64,000 bases of DNA from CAUJGP01 sp964612425 (GTDB taxonomy: Bacteria; Bdellovibrionota; Bdellovibrionia; Bdellovibrionales; Bdellovibrionaceae): positions 62,001 to 126,000 of the forward strand of contig CAZTDX010000001.1 in assembly GCA_964612425.1 (NCBI GenBank), given 5' to 3'. Both the position numbers and the translations under genes were made by a program. Positions 34,547-44,350 of the stretch are shown piece after piece. The notes beneath the pieces were generated by a model, which was given only the letters and a program-made list of their open reading frames with translations, was not told the DNA's origin and did not search any database. Each line of letters opens with the position of its first letter. Position 1 is the first letter of the stretch.

Positions 34547-35527
34547 TTGTCAGCAGGTTCTAAAAAAATTCCAGCTGGTCATTATTTGTTTCGAGACGGA
34601 GATCCGTCCGACTCGATGTATGTTATTAAGGGTGGAAAATTTGCGGTCACAAAATCCAAAAATACTTCTGAGATAGTACTGGCAGAACTAGGGCCTGGTG
34701 CGATGGTTGGTGAAATGGCTTTTTTTGACGGAAGACCACGCAGCGCCTCTGTCAAAGCCATCAAAGATTCCGAAGTCATTTGCCTGCCATTTAAAGCACT
34801 CCATGCTCAATTTCAAAGCTTTCCTGAATGGTGTAAGGCCGTCATGCGCACCGTTAATGATCATTTACGTGAAGCGAATTTACGAATTAAGACTCTCGAA
34901 AAACCACCTGGAGAAGAAGATCTCTTTCCTCCCCACACCATTAATAAATTAATTTCCATTTTAAATTTTGTTGGGCTTCGTTACGGAAAATCATCCGAAG
35001 AGGGACTGCAAATTCCGCAATACACTCTCAGAAATTACACCATCCAAATATTTCAAGAAGCCACGCACAAAATGGATAAGCTATTACAAGGACTCCATGA
35101 AATTAATTTAATTAAAATGGAAAACTTAGGCGAAGGCCGCTTGAAAATTGTCATTCCTAATCCAGAGCCCTTATTTGAATTTGTGGAATGGCATAATGAA
35201 TGGCTCTTTAAGCAAGAAAAAGATCGCGTTTTCATCAAGGAAGAAGAAGTTAAGTTTCTCAAAGCCATCATTCATTTTGGACAAAAACAAACAGTCAATG
35301 ACAAAGGTGTTGTGAAATTATCTTTAAAGCATATGCAAGATGAGTCCATGCGCGAATTAGAGTACCTGGTCAGACCTGAGGATTTAAACTCATTGATTGA
35401 GAAAAAATTAGTCTCTGATAAAATTATGGAAGAAACAGGTGTGTTTGTTTCTTTTGTGTTAAGTGATATAGAAAAGATCACTCCTAAGTGGGATATCATC
35501 TATAAACTTAAAAAAATCACTCGCTAA
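34547..35527 (+). CDS. Cyclic-nucleotide-binding domain protein (no recognised DNA-binding domain)
   Basis: A 326-residue protein from TTG 34547 (AGGAG six bases upstream). Residues 1-115 are a CRP-type cNMP-binding fold: YLFRDGDPSDSMYVIKGG, then the phosphate-binding cassette region VGEMAFFDGRPRSASV. The remaining 200 residues are helical without a clear Crp helix-turn-helix and may be an effector domain. It follows the CoA-transferase genes and its ribosome-binding site is in a hairpin. A signalling role is inferred. Confidence 0.8.
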   Translation: MSAGSKKIPAGHYLFRDGDPSDSMYVIKGGKFAVTKSKNTSEIVLAELGPGAMVGEMAFFDGRPRSASVKAIKDSEVICLPFKALHAQFQSFPEWCKAVMRTVNDHLREANLRIKTLEKPPGEEDLFPPHTINKLISILNFVGLRYGKSSEEGLQIPQYTLRNYTIQIFQEATHKMDKLLQGLHEINLIKMENLGEGRLKIVIPNPEPLFEFVEWHNEWLFKQEKDRVFIKEEEVKFLKAIIHFGQKQTVNDKGVVKLSLKHMQDESMRELEYLVRPEDLNSLIEKKLVSDKIMEETGVFVSFVLSDIEKITPKWDIIYKLKKITR

Positions 35528-35674
35528 ATATTCATTTGCAATATCAATAACTTTTATTATCAATTTGACTTCCCAAGTAGGCCCTAATTAAAATCTAGTT
35601 GCCTGGCCAAAAGTTATACTTGTTATGTAAAATAAAATCTGCCGAGCACTATGTCATAGGAAGGGCTCAGATAA

Positions 35675-37738
35675 ATGAAGTCTATTGAGTTAAAGTTCTT
35701 ACTCTTTTTTATTATCATTTTTTCTGTTTCTATCCATCGTTTACTAGCACAGGAGTCAACATCAACTTTGCCAGTAACAACTCCAGCTTCAACGTCATCC
35801 CCCAGCCTCAATTCCATTTCTTTTGATATAAACCAATTAACTTTTATCCCTGACCTAAATAATTTCAAAATTAAAACTCCTGAAGTAACCTATTCCGTAG
35901 ATCAAAACTCTGATCAAGAAGGGGAAATCACTATTTCAGATGCAATTTTTAATGAAAATACTTTTAAAATACTTTCAGGACCATTTCTCTCACTCAAAAC
36001 TTTTTTGGACCAAAAAAATGTATCAAAAAATAATTTTAAATTGGATGATCAAACACCCATTCTTTTTATCACCTCGCCTCGATTTTTAATTCCAAAAGGA
36101 TCGATCGAAGTTTTAAGTGAAGACGGAAGTACTCTCTTCAACAAAGTTATTGAAGAAGAAAATATTTCTTTAGGAAATCGCTTTGCCGAACAATTAAAGC
36201 CAACTTTTTGGGGTACTGTCTCTAACCCAACTCAATTACAAACTCATATTTTATTCTACTCCAATGAATTCAATTTGCTATTTTTAAACCCGAATAAAAA
36301 AAGTGGTGTTCGAATTTGTTGGATAAGAAATGAGTCGCCTTATTATTCACGATATTGCACTCCATACTATCGATTTTCGAAAAAAGAAAACCAACTAGTC
36401 TTACAAACGCAAACGGCAAGCACTAAAGTTCTTATCAACCAAAAAGAAGTCTCTCTCACTGGGGCTTTTAAAATAACTACAAATAAGGACATCCGCTTTT
36501 TAGCAATAAGTTCCCGTGGATATTCAATTGAATTTTTTAGTCGAGCGCCAGAGTTAAATCTGGTTGATTTTTATGCTGAGAATGAAAATAGTGAATGGTT
36601 TTTCTTATTTGGACACACCGATTTTCCGGTGGGTCGCCCCGTAAAGCATTTTCCCTTTGTTAAACCAAATAGCTTTACTTCTTATTTTAGATGGGAGGCG
36701 ACCATTGGACCCACTTATGACTATTGGGTAACTCCAATTAACCGCAGTGAAAAAAATCTCACTGTTTCAGGGCAAGGTGGGGGACTTTTTTTATTTCCGA
36801 TTGAATTTAATAAAGTTCCAACCCAAGCAATGAAATTAAAACTGGTGGAGCCTCTCACCTCAACTTATTCTAAAGCACCCATCATCAAAGGGTTAAATCC
36901 TAAAGCGTTTGAGTTGCAATCTCAAACGCCCGAAAAAATTAAAATGTCAAAAAGTGGGAAAGCCTTTCTGTGGGAGCTTCAAGCACCCGAAGTTCCTTCA
37001 ATAAATAAAAATGATTTAGTCGTAGTTGATAAAATATCCGACTCGCAAAATCCTCAAGACTTCACCGCGTCTTACTCAATTTTTCGCGGGTATAGCGGCG
37101 AGTTTAGCTTGAGAGTGGCCGGGGCACTCACCCCTGACGGAAAAATTAATTTTTTAGGAGAAGCTGCTTACAATCAATGGTTTGAGAGTCTTTTAGGTTG
37201 GAACAACGATTTATTCAGTCGCCAAAGATGGGGAATCTCTCTGAGACATTTTAAACCCTTCAACATCAAAAACTCACCGGTTCCAATACAACTCACTACT
37301 TTAGATATCAAGTATCGACTATCAAAAGGACTCTGGGAACGGGATGAAACTTGGGGACTTATTTTTGGAATGGAAGATGTTTACATCAGTAACGTTCATG
37401 GTGCCTTTTCTGGCATTGGTTTTTTCTGGGCGCGTTCGATGCCAAAAATATTTGATGATATTGCTAATTGGTTTCCCTTTATGGAGTATCCAAAATGGGT
37501 TGATATGGAAATGATTTATTATCCCGCTCCAATGCTTGCGACTATTCAGGTCGGAACTTCACCAACCTACTCCATTAATTTTCATGGTAAAGTTTTATGG
37601 TCAAAAAATATTTTTGGCGAAGCAGGGTTTGGCGTTAAAGGTTACTCTTACATCACAAATTTAGAAGATAAACATAATCAAGATTCTGTTGAGATTAACG
37701 CATTTTATGGCACAGCCGGATTGGGGATCAATTTTTAA
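35675..37738 (+). CDS. Large exported protein of unknown function
   Basis: A 687-residue protein with a signal peptide (FLLFFIIIFSVSIHRLLAQ, end near residue 26) and a Ser/Thr/Pro linker. Two mixed domains follow, the last 250 residues being strand-rich and aromatic (RWGISLRHFKPFNI, SYITNLEDKHN) and ending INF like an outer-membrane barrel. No family recognised. AGGAAGGG precedes the ATG. Its stop overlaps the acs start (TAATG), so the two are probably co-translated although their functions look unrelated. Confidence 0.68.
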   Translation: MKSIELKFLLFFIIIFSVSIHRLLAQESTSTLPVTTPASTSSPSLNSISFDINQLTFIPDLNNFKIKTPEVTYSVDQNSDQEGEITISDAIFNENTFKILSGPFLSLKTFLDQKNVSKNNFKLDDQTPILFITSPRFLIPKGSIEVLSEDGSTLFNKVIEEENISLGNRFAEQLKPTFWGTVSNPTQLQTHILFYSNEFNLLFLNPNKKSGVRICWIRNESPYYSRYCTPYYRFSKKENQLVLQTQTASTKVLINQKEVSLTGAFKITTNKDIRFLAISSRGYSIEFFSRAPELNLVDFYAENENSEWFFLFGHTDFPVGRPVKHFPFVKPNSFTSYFRWEATIGPTYDYWVTPINRSEKNLTVSGQGGGLFLFPIEFNKVPTQAMKLKLVEPLTSTYSKAPIIKGLNPKAFELQSQTPEKIKMSKSGKAFLWELQAPEVPSINKNDLVVVDKISDSQNPQDFTASYSIFRGYSGEFSLRVAGALTPDGKINFLGEAAYNQWFESLLGWNNDLFSRQRWGISLRHFKPFNIKNSPVPIQLTTLDIKYRLSKGLWERDETWGLIFGMEDVYISNVHGAFSGIGFFWARSMPKIFDDIANWFPFMEYPKWVDMEMIYYPAPMLATIQVGTSPTYSINFHGKVLWSKNIFGEAGFGVKGYSYITNLEDKHNQDSVEINAFYGTAGLGINF

Positions 37739-39681
37739 TGGAAAATCAAACTATAAATCCACCCAAAGAATTTGTAAATAAAAGTCATATCAATCAAAAA
37801 CAATACCAGGATCTTTACCAAAAATCGATTCAAGACCCCGATTCTTTTTGGAATGAACAGGCGGAGCGTCTTCATTGGTTTCAACGATGGAATCAAACAA
37901 AAAATGTTTCCTTTCACTCCCCCGTTAAAATTGAGTGGTATTTAGGTGGCAAACTGAATGTCTGTTACAATTGTTTAGATCGGCACCTTCCTCTTCACTC
38001 GCAAAAAACAGCATTTATTTTTGAACCCGATTCTCCACACGAAGCTCACCGCACGATTACTTATCAAGAAGTTTTTAACGAAGTAAATCTTATGGCCAAT
38101 GCTTTAAAAAAGCTTGGTGTCCAGAAGGGCGATCGTGTCACTATTTACATGCCGATGATTCCTGAGGCGGTCTATGCTATGTTGGCTTGCGCACGTATTG
38201 GGGCTGTTCATTCTGCTGTTTTTGGTGGTTTCTCGCCAGACTCCATCATGGATCGCATTCATGATGGTCAATCCCGATTTGTTATTACCGCAGACGAGGG
38301 ATTGCGGGGTGGTAAATCTATTCCTATAAAAAAAAATGTGGATGAAGCTCTTAGTAAGTGCCCAGACGTCACTCATGTTTTAGTGATTAAACGAACAGGC
38401 GCTCAAATACCTTTTAAAGCTGGTCGTGATATCTGGTGGCACGAAATTAAAAAAGAAGTCGAAGCCTTCTGCCCTCCTCAAGAAATGGATGCCGAAGATC
38501 CATTATTTATTCTCTATACTTCAGGCTCAACGAATAAACCTAAGGGAGTTTTGCATACAACCGGGGGATATTTAGTTTATGTCTCTTTCACTCATCAAAT
38601 AGTTTTTGATTACCAACCAAAAGATATTTATTGGTGTACGGCTGATGTTGGTTGGGTGACGGGACATTCTTATATTGTTTATGGACCTCTCTCCAATGCC
38701 GCAACTTCAGTCTTATTTGAAGGGGTCCCACACTATCCTACTCCTTCACGCTTTTGGGAAATTATTGATAAACATCAAGTTTCTATCTTTTACACTGCTC
38801 CCACGGCTTTACGCGCGCTCATGCGAGAAGGAGAGGACTTTGTCAAATCAACATCACGAAATTCATTACGCCTGTTAGGAAGTGTGGGAGAACCCATCAA
38901 CCCCGAAGCATGGCTTTGGTATCATCGCGTAGTGGGTGAAAATCGCTGCCCCATTGTCGATACATGGTGGCAAACAGAAACTGGTGGAATTTTAATTTCC
39001 CCTCTCCCTGGAGCAACACCACTGAAGCCCGGCTCTGCAACTGTACCTTTTTTTGGAATCAAGCCTCAAGTGCTCACTCCAGAAGGACAGCGACTTCCAG
39101 AGCAGGGAGCTTGCGAAGGTGTCTTGTGCCTTGAAACTTCTTGGCCCGGTCAAATGAGAACTGTTTATGGCGATCACGCGCGTTTTGAACAAACTTATTT
39201 TTCACAATATAAAGGATTTTACTTTACCGGCGATGGCTGCAGGCGGGATAAAGATGGCTATTACTGGATTACCGGAAGAGTCGATGATGTTTTGAATGTC
39301 TCAGGGCATCGACTAGGAACCGCTGAAATTGAAAGTGCCCTTGTCAGCCATGGAGCTGTGGCAGAAGCGGCTGTTGTTGGCTATCCTCATGACATCAAGG
39401 GACAGGGAATTTATTGTTTTGTAACATTAAAATCAAAAACCCAACCCACAGAAGAGCTTCGAAAAGAACTCATTCAGTGGGTTCGTAAAGAAATCAGTCC
39501 CATTGCCACGCCTGATCTCATTCAGTGGGCTCCTGGACTTCCTAAAACAAGATCTGGTAAAATCATGAGACGCATTTTAAGAAAAATTGCTGAGAATCAA
39601 ATTGATTCTTTAGGTGATACCACTACACTTGCTGATCCTTCCGTGGTGAGTGATCTCATTAATAATCGCCTTAACCATTAA
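37738..39681 (+). CDS. acs: Acetyl-CoA synthetase (AMP-forming)
   Basis: A 647-residue ANL-family enzyme activating acetate to acetyl-CoA through acetyl-AMP. Present are the P-loop-like YTSGSTNKPKGVLHTTGGY region, the acetate-pocket WWQTETG, the hinge TGRVDDVLNVSGHR and the C-terminal catalytic lysine in KTRSGKIMRR, which is also the acetylation site used for regulation. Length is standard. It starts in the stop codon of the preceding gene and lies 22 bases upstream of hoxF, so it may head the hydrogenase transcript. Confidence 0.95.
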   Translation: MENQTINPPKEFVNKSHINQKQYQDLYQKSIQDPDSFWNEQAERLHWFQRWNQTKNVSFHSPVKIEWYLGGKLNVCYNCLDRHLPLHSQKTAFIFEPDSPHEAHRTITYQEVFNEVNLMANALKKLGVQKGDRVTIYMPMIPEAVYAMLACARIGAVHSAVFGGFSPDSIMDRIHDGQSRFVITADEGLRGGKSIPIKKNVDEALSKCPDVTHVLVIKRTGAQIPFKAGRDIWWHEIKKEVEAFCPPQEMDAEDPLFILYTSGSTNKPKGVLHTTGGYLVYVSFTHQIVFDYQPKDIYWCTADVGWVTGHSYIVYGPLSNAATSVLFEGVPHYPTPSRFWEIIDKHQVSIFYTAPTALRALMREGEDFVKSTSRNSLRLLGSVGEPINPEAWLWYHRVVGENRCPIVDTWWQTETGGILISPLPGATPLKPGSATVPFFGIKPQVLTPEGQRLPEQGACEGVLCLETSWPGQMRTVYGDHARFEQTYFSQYKGFYFTGDGCRRDKDGYYWITGRVDDVLNVSGHRLGTAEIESALVSHGAVAEAAVVGYPHDIKGQGIYCFVTLKSKTQPTEELRKELIQWVRKEISPIATPDLIQWAPGLPKTRSGKIMRRILRKIAENQIDSLGDTTTLADPSVVSDLINNRLNH

Positions 39682-39703
39682 GGATATGAAGGGCTGAGAT
39701 AGG

Positions 39704-41539
39704 ATGAAATCGAATAAAATAATTATTGATATTGTAAAAAAATATCATTCCGATCCTTACCAATTACTTTCGATCTTACGTGAGGTTCAATCTCGCTTTC
39801 GCTTTATTTCATCTACTTCAATTTATACCATCGCATCCGAATTAGATATTCCCCCTTTGCAAGTAGAAGGAACAGCGAGTTTTTATCACTTTCTTTCCTC
39901 TGCAAATCGTGGGCAGTACACCATCTATATGAATACCAGTGCTACGGCCGAAATGTTTGGCGCCCAAGAAATTATGAAAACCTTTGAGCAGGAAGTGGGA
40001 ATTCCCTTTGGCTCTACCAGTTCAGACAATTTGATTGGACTCTACACCACGTCTTGCATTGGGATGAGTGATCAAGAACCTTCAGCACTAATAAATTATC
40101 GTTTGGATCACCTTGAAGATATTGATCACGATTTGATTTTAACTCAATTAACACCGGAAAAAGTTAAAGCCATAGTCCAGGCCATTAAAAATAAAAAAGA
40201 TTTAAAAACTTGTTTTACACACAAAGGCGAAGGACAAAATTCCAACTCCCAGATACAGGCAGAAGTTCAAAATCATATTCGCCAAGCAGGTCCTATTTTT
40301 TTCACACCTTATTCAGTAGGAAGCGCTCTTCAAAAAGCCTTGGGTATTGATTCCCTCGAGGTGATTGAATTAATCAATAAATCTGGTTTAAGAGGACGAG
40401 GTGGTGCAGGTTTTCCAACGGGCACGAAATGGGGTTACGCACGATCCACATCCGCACAAGAGCGCTACGTTATTTGCAATGCCGATGAAGGTGAGCCTGG
40501 CACCTTTAAAGATCGCGTTCTTCTCACAGAATTACCACAAGTTATTTTTGAAGGAATGACTCTTGCGGGCTACGCCATTGATGCTAAAAAAGGAATCCTC
40601 TACCTCAGAGGAGAATACGCTTATTTAAAAAAATACTTAGAAGAAACTCTTAAAAAAATGCGCAAAGAAAAACTCCTCGGGCGCCGCATTCTCAACAGTC
40701 GTTTTAGTTTTGATATTCAAATCAAAGTGGGAGCAGGCGCCTATATTTGCGGAGAAGAATCCGCGCTCATTGAGTCAGCAGAAGGAAAACGAGGTCAACC
40801 ACGAAACCGCCCACCCTTTCCCGTAGTTTCCGGTTACAAGCATCAACCCACCGTCGTAAACAATCCAGAAACTTTAATCTGTGCGACTAAAATTATCTTC
40901 AATGGTCCGGAAAATTTTAAAAAAATGGGAACGAAAAATTCTTCGGGCGTTAAACTCCTCAGCGTGGCTGGTGACTGCGATCGCCCTGGTATTTATGAAG
41001 TTGAATGGGGATTGTCAGTCCATGAACTCTTGCAACTCTGTGGAGCAAAAAATACTTTAGCCGTGCAAGTGGGTGGTCCCTCAGGAGTTTGCCTTTCTGA
41101 AAATCAATTTCATCGAAAACTTTGTTATGAAGATCTCAGCACTGGTGGCGCAATCACTATCTTTAATCAATCAAGAGATTTATTTTCAATTCTTCATAAT
41201 TATACCGAGTTTTTCACTCAAGAGAGCTGTGGTTTTTGCGTTCCTTGCAGAGCAGGAAATACTCTTCTCCTCCAACAGTTAGAAAAATTAATTCAGGGGC
41301 ACGGCACGCATCACGACGTCGAGCAAATGAAGAAATTAGGCGCACTCGTTAAAACCACTTCTCGCTGTGGCTTAGGTCAAACTTCGCCCAATCCCATACT
41401 CACCAGCATTGAGAATTTTCAAAATTACTTTGCTTCAAAAATTAAAACTGACACTGATTTTGATTCCTTATTTAATTTAGAACATGCAACGCGTGAGTCT
41501 TGCGCTCTTGCCAAACGACGCCCTTTTTTGAAAGAATAA
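39704..41539 (+). CDS. hoxF: NAD-linked hydrogenase diaphorase subunit HoxF
   Basis: A 611-residue fusion of a NuoE-like N-terminal domain (about 1-165) and a NuoF-like domain (about 200-600). LRGRGGAGFPTGTKW binds FMN, ADEGEPGTFKDR and GAYICGEESALIES the NAD site, and CGFCVPC with SRCGLG ligate the [4Fe-4S] cluster. It passes electrons between NAD(H) and the hydrogenase module. In the NuoE-like part only one (C118) of the four cluster cysteines remains, so that [2Fe-2S] centre appears lost. It starts the hoxF-U-Y-H-W cluster. Confidence 0.92.
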   Translation: MKSNKIIIDIVKKYHSDPYQLLSILREVQSRFRFISSTSIYTIASELDIPPLQVEGTASFYHFLSSANRGQYTIYMNTSATAEMFGAQEIMKTFEQEVGIPFGSTSSDNLIGLYTTSCIGMSDQEPSALINYRLDHLEDIDHDLILTQLTPEKVKAIVQAIKNKKDLKTCFTHKGEGQNSNSQIQAEVQNHIRQAGPIFFTPYSVGSALQKALGIDSLEVIELINKSGLRGRGGAGFPTGTKWGYARSTSAQERYVICNADEGEPGTFKDRVLLTELPQVIFEGMTLAGYAIDAKKGILYLRGEYAYLKKYLEETLKKMRKEKLLGRRILNSRFSFDIQIKVGAGAYICGEESALIESAEGKRGQPRNRPPFPVVSGYKHQPTVVNNPETLICATKIIFNGPENFKKMGTKNSSGVKLLSVAGDCDRPGIYEVEWGLSVHELLQLCGAKNTLAVQVGGPSGVCLSENQFHRKLCYEDLSTGGAITIFNQSRDLFSILHNYTEFFTQESCGFCVPCRAGNTLLLQQLEKLIQGHGTHHDVEQMKKLGALVKTTSRCGLGQTSPNPILTSIENFQNYFASKIKTDTDFDSLFNLEHATRESCALAKRRPFLKE

Positions 41540-41544
41540 CATTC

Positions 41545-42249
41545 ATGGAACAAAACACCGTTCAAATAACAGTCGACAATCATACTTTTCAATCTAAAGA
41601 AGGACAAAGTATCGTCCAAGCTCTTCGCGAGAATAAATTATTTATTCCCACACTCTGCGATTTTAAAAGTCTACCACCCGCAGGCACTTGTAGACTCTGC
41701 ACCGTGAAAGTGTCGGGGCGATTTGTTCCTGCTTGCACCACTCAAGTCTCTCATGGAATGTCCATCGAAAATGATACTCCTGAGATTAATGAATTACGCA
41801 AAGCCCTCATTGAAATGCTTTTTGTCGAGGGCAACCACATGTGTCCTAGCTGTGAAAAATCTGGAAACTGTGAACTACAAGCACTGGCCTATCACTATCG
41901 AATGACGGCTCCTCGGTTTCCTTTTTCATTCACACAAAGAAAAATAGACGCCACTCTTCCCTATTTAGTTTTAGAACACAATCGATGCATTCAGTGTCTC
42001 CGGTGCGTTCGTGGCGTTAAAGCCAAAGATGGACATGAGCTTTTTGGTTTTGTCGATCGCGGTGGGAATATTCAAATCAGTGTTGATCCCACCGATCCTG
42101 AAATTTTATCCGAAACAGTAGCAAAAAAAGCGATGGATATTTGTCCTGTTGGAGCACTCATTAAAAAAGGAGACGCCTACAAAACTCCTATCGGAGAAAG
42201 ACGATTTGATCTTAACGAAATCGGTTCTAGTGAGGATAAAAAATCATGA
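41545..42249 (+). CDS. hoxU: NAD-linked hydrogenase diaphorase subunit HoxU
   Basis: A 234-residue NuoG-N-like iron-sulfur protein from ATG 41545, six bases after hoxF. A plant-type [2Fe-2S] domain (CDFKSLPPAGTCRLCTV, ACTTQV), a His/Cys [4Fe-4S] site (HMCPSCEKSGNC), and a ferredoxin-like CIQCLRCVRG with distal CPVGAL give three clusters. It wires HoxF to HoxY. It overlaps hoxY by four bases (ATGA). Confidence 0.92.
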   Translation: MEQNTVQITVDNHTFQSKEGQSIVQALRENKLFIPTLCDFKSLPPAGTCRLCTVKVSGRFVPACTTQVSHGMSIENDTPEINELRKALIEMLFVEGNHMCPSCEKSGNCELQALAYHYRMTAPRFPFSFTQRKIDATLPYLVLEHNRCIQCLRCVRGVKAKDGHELFGFVDRGGNIQISVDPTDPEILSETVAKKAMDICPVGALIKKGDAYKTPIGERRFDLNEIGSSEDKKS

Positions 42250-42794
42250 CTCAACAAAAATTAGTTGTCGCAACGACTTCGCTTGCTGGCTGTTTTGGAT
42301 GTCATATGTCTTTTTTGGATTTAGACGAAAAAATTTTAGATGTCGTTGAGTTGATTGAATTTCATAAATCTCCCTTTGATGATATTAAGGAGTTTACGCA
42401 ATCTTGTGATATTGGTTTTGTAGAAGGCGGTTGTTGCAATACAGACAATGTACGCATCCTCAGAGACTTCAGGGCTCAATGCCGTGTACTAATTTCTGTT
42501 GGTCAATGTGCCATTACAGGGGGACTTCCAGCAATGCGCAATGGAATTCCTCTCAGTGAACTTTTTAAAGAATCCTACCTCAGTGGTCCTACCACTCATA
42601 ATCAACTCATTCCCAATGATGAAGAAATCCCAGCAATACTGGATCGTGTTTACCCGTGCCATGAAATTGTTAAAGTAGATGCTTTTTTACCTGGCTGCCC
42701 TCCTCACCCGGAACTATTTTTGGAGGCCATTCTTGCTGTTCGAGAGGGCCGTCCACTCGATCAATTTAACTATCAACATTTTAAATATGATTAA
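42246..42794 (+). CDS. hoxY: NAD-linked [NiFe] hydrogenase small subunit HoxY
   Basis: A 182-residue small subunit. GCFGCHMSFLDLDE, EGGCCNTDN, SVGQCA and LPGCPPHPE supply the cysteines for the single proximal [4Fe-4S] cluster, as in group 3 cytoplasmic hydrogenases. There is no Tat signal or C-terminal anchor, so the enzyme is soluble and cytoplasmic. Confidence 0.93.
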   Translation: MTQQKLVVATTSLAGCFGCHMSFLDLDEKILDVVELIEFHKSPFDDIKEFTQSCDIGFVEGGCCNTDNVRILRDFRAQCRVLISVGQCAITGGLPAMRNGIPLSELFKESYLSGPTTHNQLIPNDEEIPAILDRVYPCHEIVKVDAFLPGCPPHPELFLEAILAVREGRPLDQFNYQHFKYD

Positions 42795-42803
42795 GAGAAT
42801 AAT

Positions 42804-44330
42804 ATGAAAAGAAAAATTACCATCGAACCCGTAACTCGTGTGGAAGGTCATGGCAAAGTGACGATCCACTTAAATGAAAAAAATGAAGTAGAAGAAGCAC
42901 GCCTTCATATTGTTGAGTTTCGAGGTTTTGAACGTTTTGTGCAGGGCCGTCCTTATTGGGAAGCGGCAGTTTTAGTGCAAAGACTCTGCGGTATTTGCCC
43001 TGTCAGCCACCATCTTTGCGCCGCCAAGGCCATGGATTATATCGTAGGGACTCCCTCGCCTGAACTCACACCGACGGCCGATAAAATGCGACGATTGATG
43101 CACTATGGGCAATTTTTTCAATCCCATGTACTCCATTTTTTTTATTTAGCTGCACCTGACTTACTCTTTGGCTTTGATGCCGACCCCTTAAAAAGAAATA
43201 TTGTGGGAATCATTGACGAGTTTTCAGAATTAGCAAAAAAAGCGATCCTCATGCGAAAATTTGGACAAGAAATTATTAAATCAACAGCCGGAAAAAAAAT
43301 ACATGGCACGGGCGCCATTCCTGGTGGAATTAATCGTCATTTGACTGAAGATGAAAAACTCTATTTTTTACAAGGAAAACCACGGCCTTCCAGCCCAGTT
43401 ACAACGATAACCACAACTGAAGCCATAGTCACCGCCGATACAATGATTGAGTGGGCCCAAGAAGGCATCGAATTATTTAAAACCTATTATCAAAAAAATA
43501 AAACGCTTATTGACGACTTTGCTCATTTTTCTTCAAACTATTTAAGTTTAGTGCGAGCTGATGGCGCCCTTGACTTATATCACGGCGGACTTCGCGCCGT
43601 AGATGCTGAGAGAAATATTATTTTCGATCATGTCGATTATCAAAATTATCATCATTATCTTTCCGAAGAAGTTCGCTCTTGGACTTATATGAAATTTCCT
43701 TTTATTAAATCTCTAGGACCGGAAAAGGGTTGGTACCGGGTGGGCCCTCTGGCTCGCCTCAATACCTGTGATTTTATCCCAACTCCAAAAGCGCAGAAGG
43801 AATTTGAAATCTACAAATCCATCACCTCACAAAAAACCAATGGTCGCACCATGCATATGCATTGGGCACGACTGATAGAAACTCTTCATGCAGCAGAAAT
43901 GATTCGAGAACTTCTCCATGATCCAGATATCTACTCGGGCGAGCTTACCAAGCCAAAACTTAAAACCAATGGTGAGCGAGAGGGCGTTGGCGTTATCGAA
44001 GCGCCGAGAGGAACGCTCTTTCACCACTACAAGGTAAACAACAACGATTTAATTACGATGTGTAATCTTATTGTTTCGACCACGAGTAACAACGAAGCCA
44101 TGAATCGTGCGGTCCGCTGGGTCGCAAAAAATAAAATAAGTGGTCGAGCTGAAATTCCAGAGTCCTTGCTCAATCAAGTTGAAGTGGCAATTCGCGCCTA
44201 TGATCCTTGCCTCAGTTGCGCGACTCATGCTGTTGGGCAAATGCCACTAATAATCGAACTACTCGACTCACAACAAAATTTGTTGGATAAAAAAATTAAA
44301 AATTCATCTCTAGAAACCACAACACCCTAA
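42804..44330 (+). CDS. hoxH: NAD-linked [NiFe] hydrogenase large subunit HoxH
   Basis: A 508-residue catalytic subunit. RLCGICPVSHHLCAA (N-terminal) and DPCLSCATHAVGQ (C-terminal) give the four cysteines binding the Ni-Fe(CN)2CO centre. After the conserved His a C-terminal extension of about 35 residues (ending LETTTP) remains; in this family a specific protease removes it after nickel insertion. The maturation protease is the next gene. Subunit set and motifs indicate group 3d. Confidence 0.95.
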   Translation: MKRKITIEPVTRVEGHGKVTIHLNEKNEVEEARLHIVEFRGFERFVQGRPYWEAAVLVQRLCGICPVSHHLCAAKAMDYIVGTPSPELTPTADKMRRLMHYGQFFQSHVLHFFYLAAPDLLFGFDADPLKRNIVGIIDEFSELAKKAILMRKFGQEIIKSTAGKKIHGTGAIPGGINRHLTEDEKLYFLQGKPRPSSPVTTITTTEAIVTADTMIEWAQEGIELFKTYYQKNKTLIDDFAHFSSNYLSLVRADGALDLYHGGLRAVDAERNIIFDHVDYQNYHHYLSEEVRSWTYMKFPFIKSLGPEKGWYRVGPLARLNTCDFIPTPKAQKEFEIYKSITSQKTNGRTMHMHWARLIETLHAAEMIRELLHDPDIYSGELTKPKLKTNGEREGVGVIEAPRGTLFHHYKVNNNDLITMCNLIVSTTSNNEAMNRAVRWVAKNKISGRAEIPESLLNQVEVAIRAYDPCLSCATHAVGQMPLIIELLDSQQNLLDKKIKNSSLETTTP

Positions 44331-44350
44331 ACACAATTAAGTATATCCCT

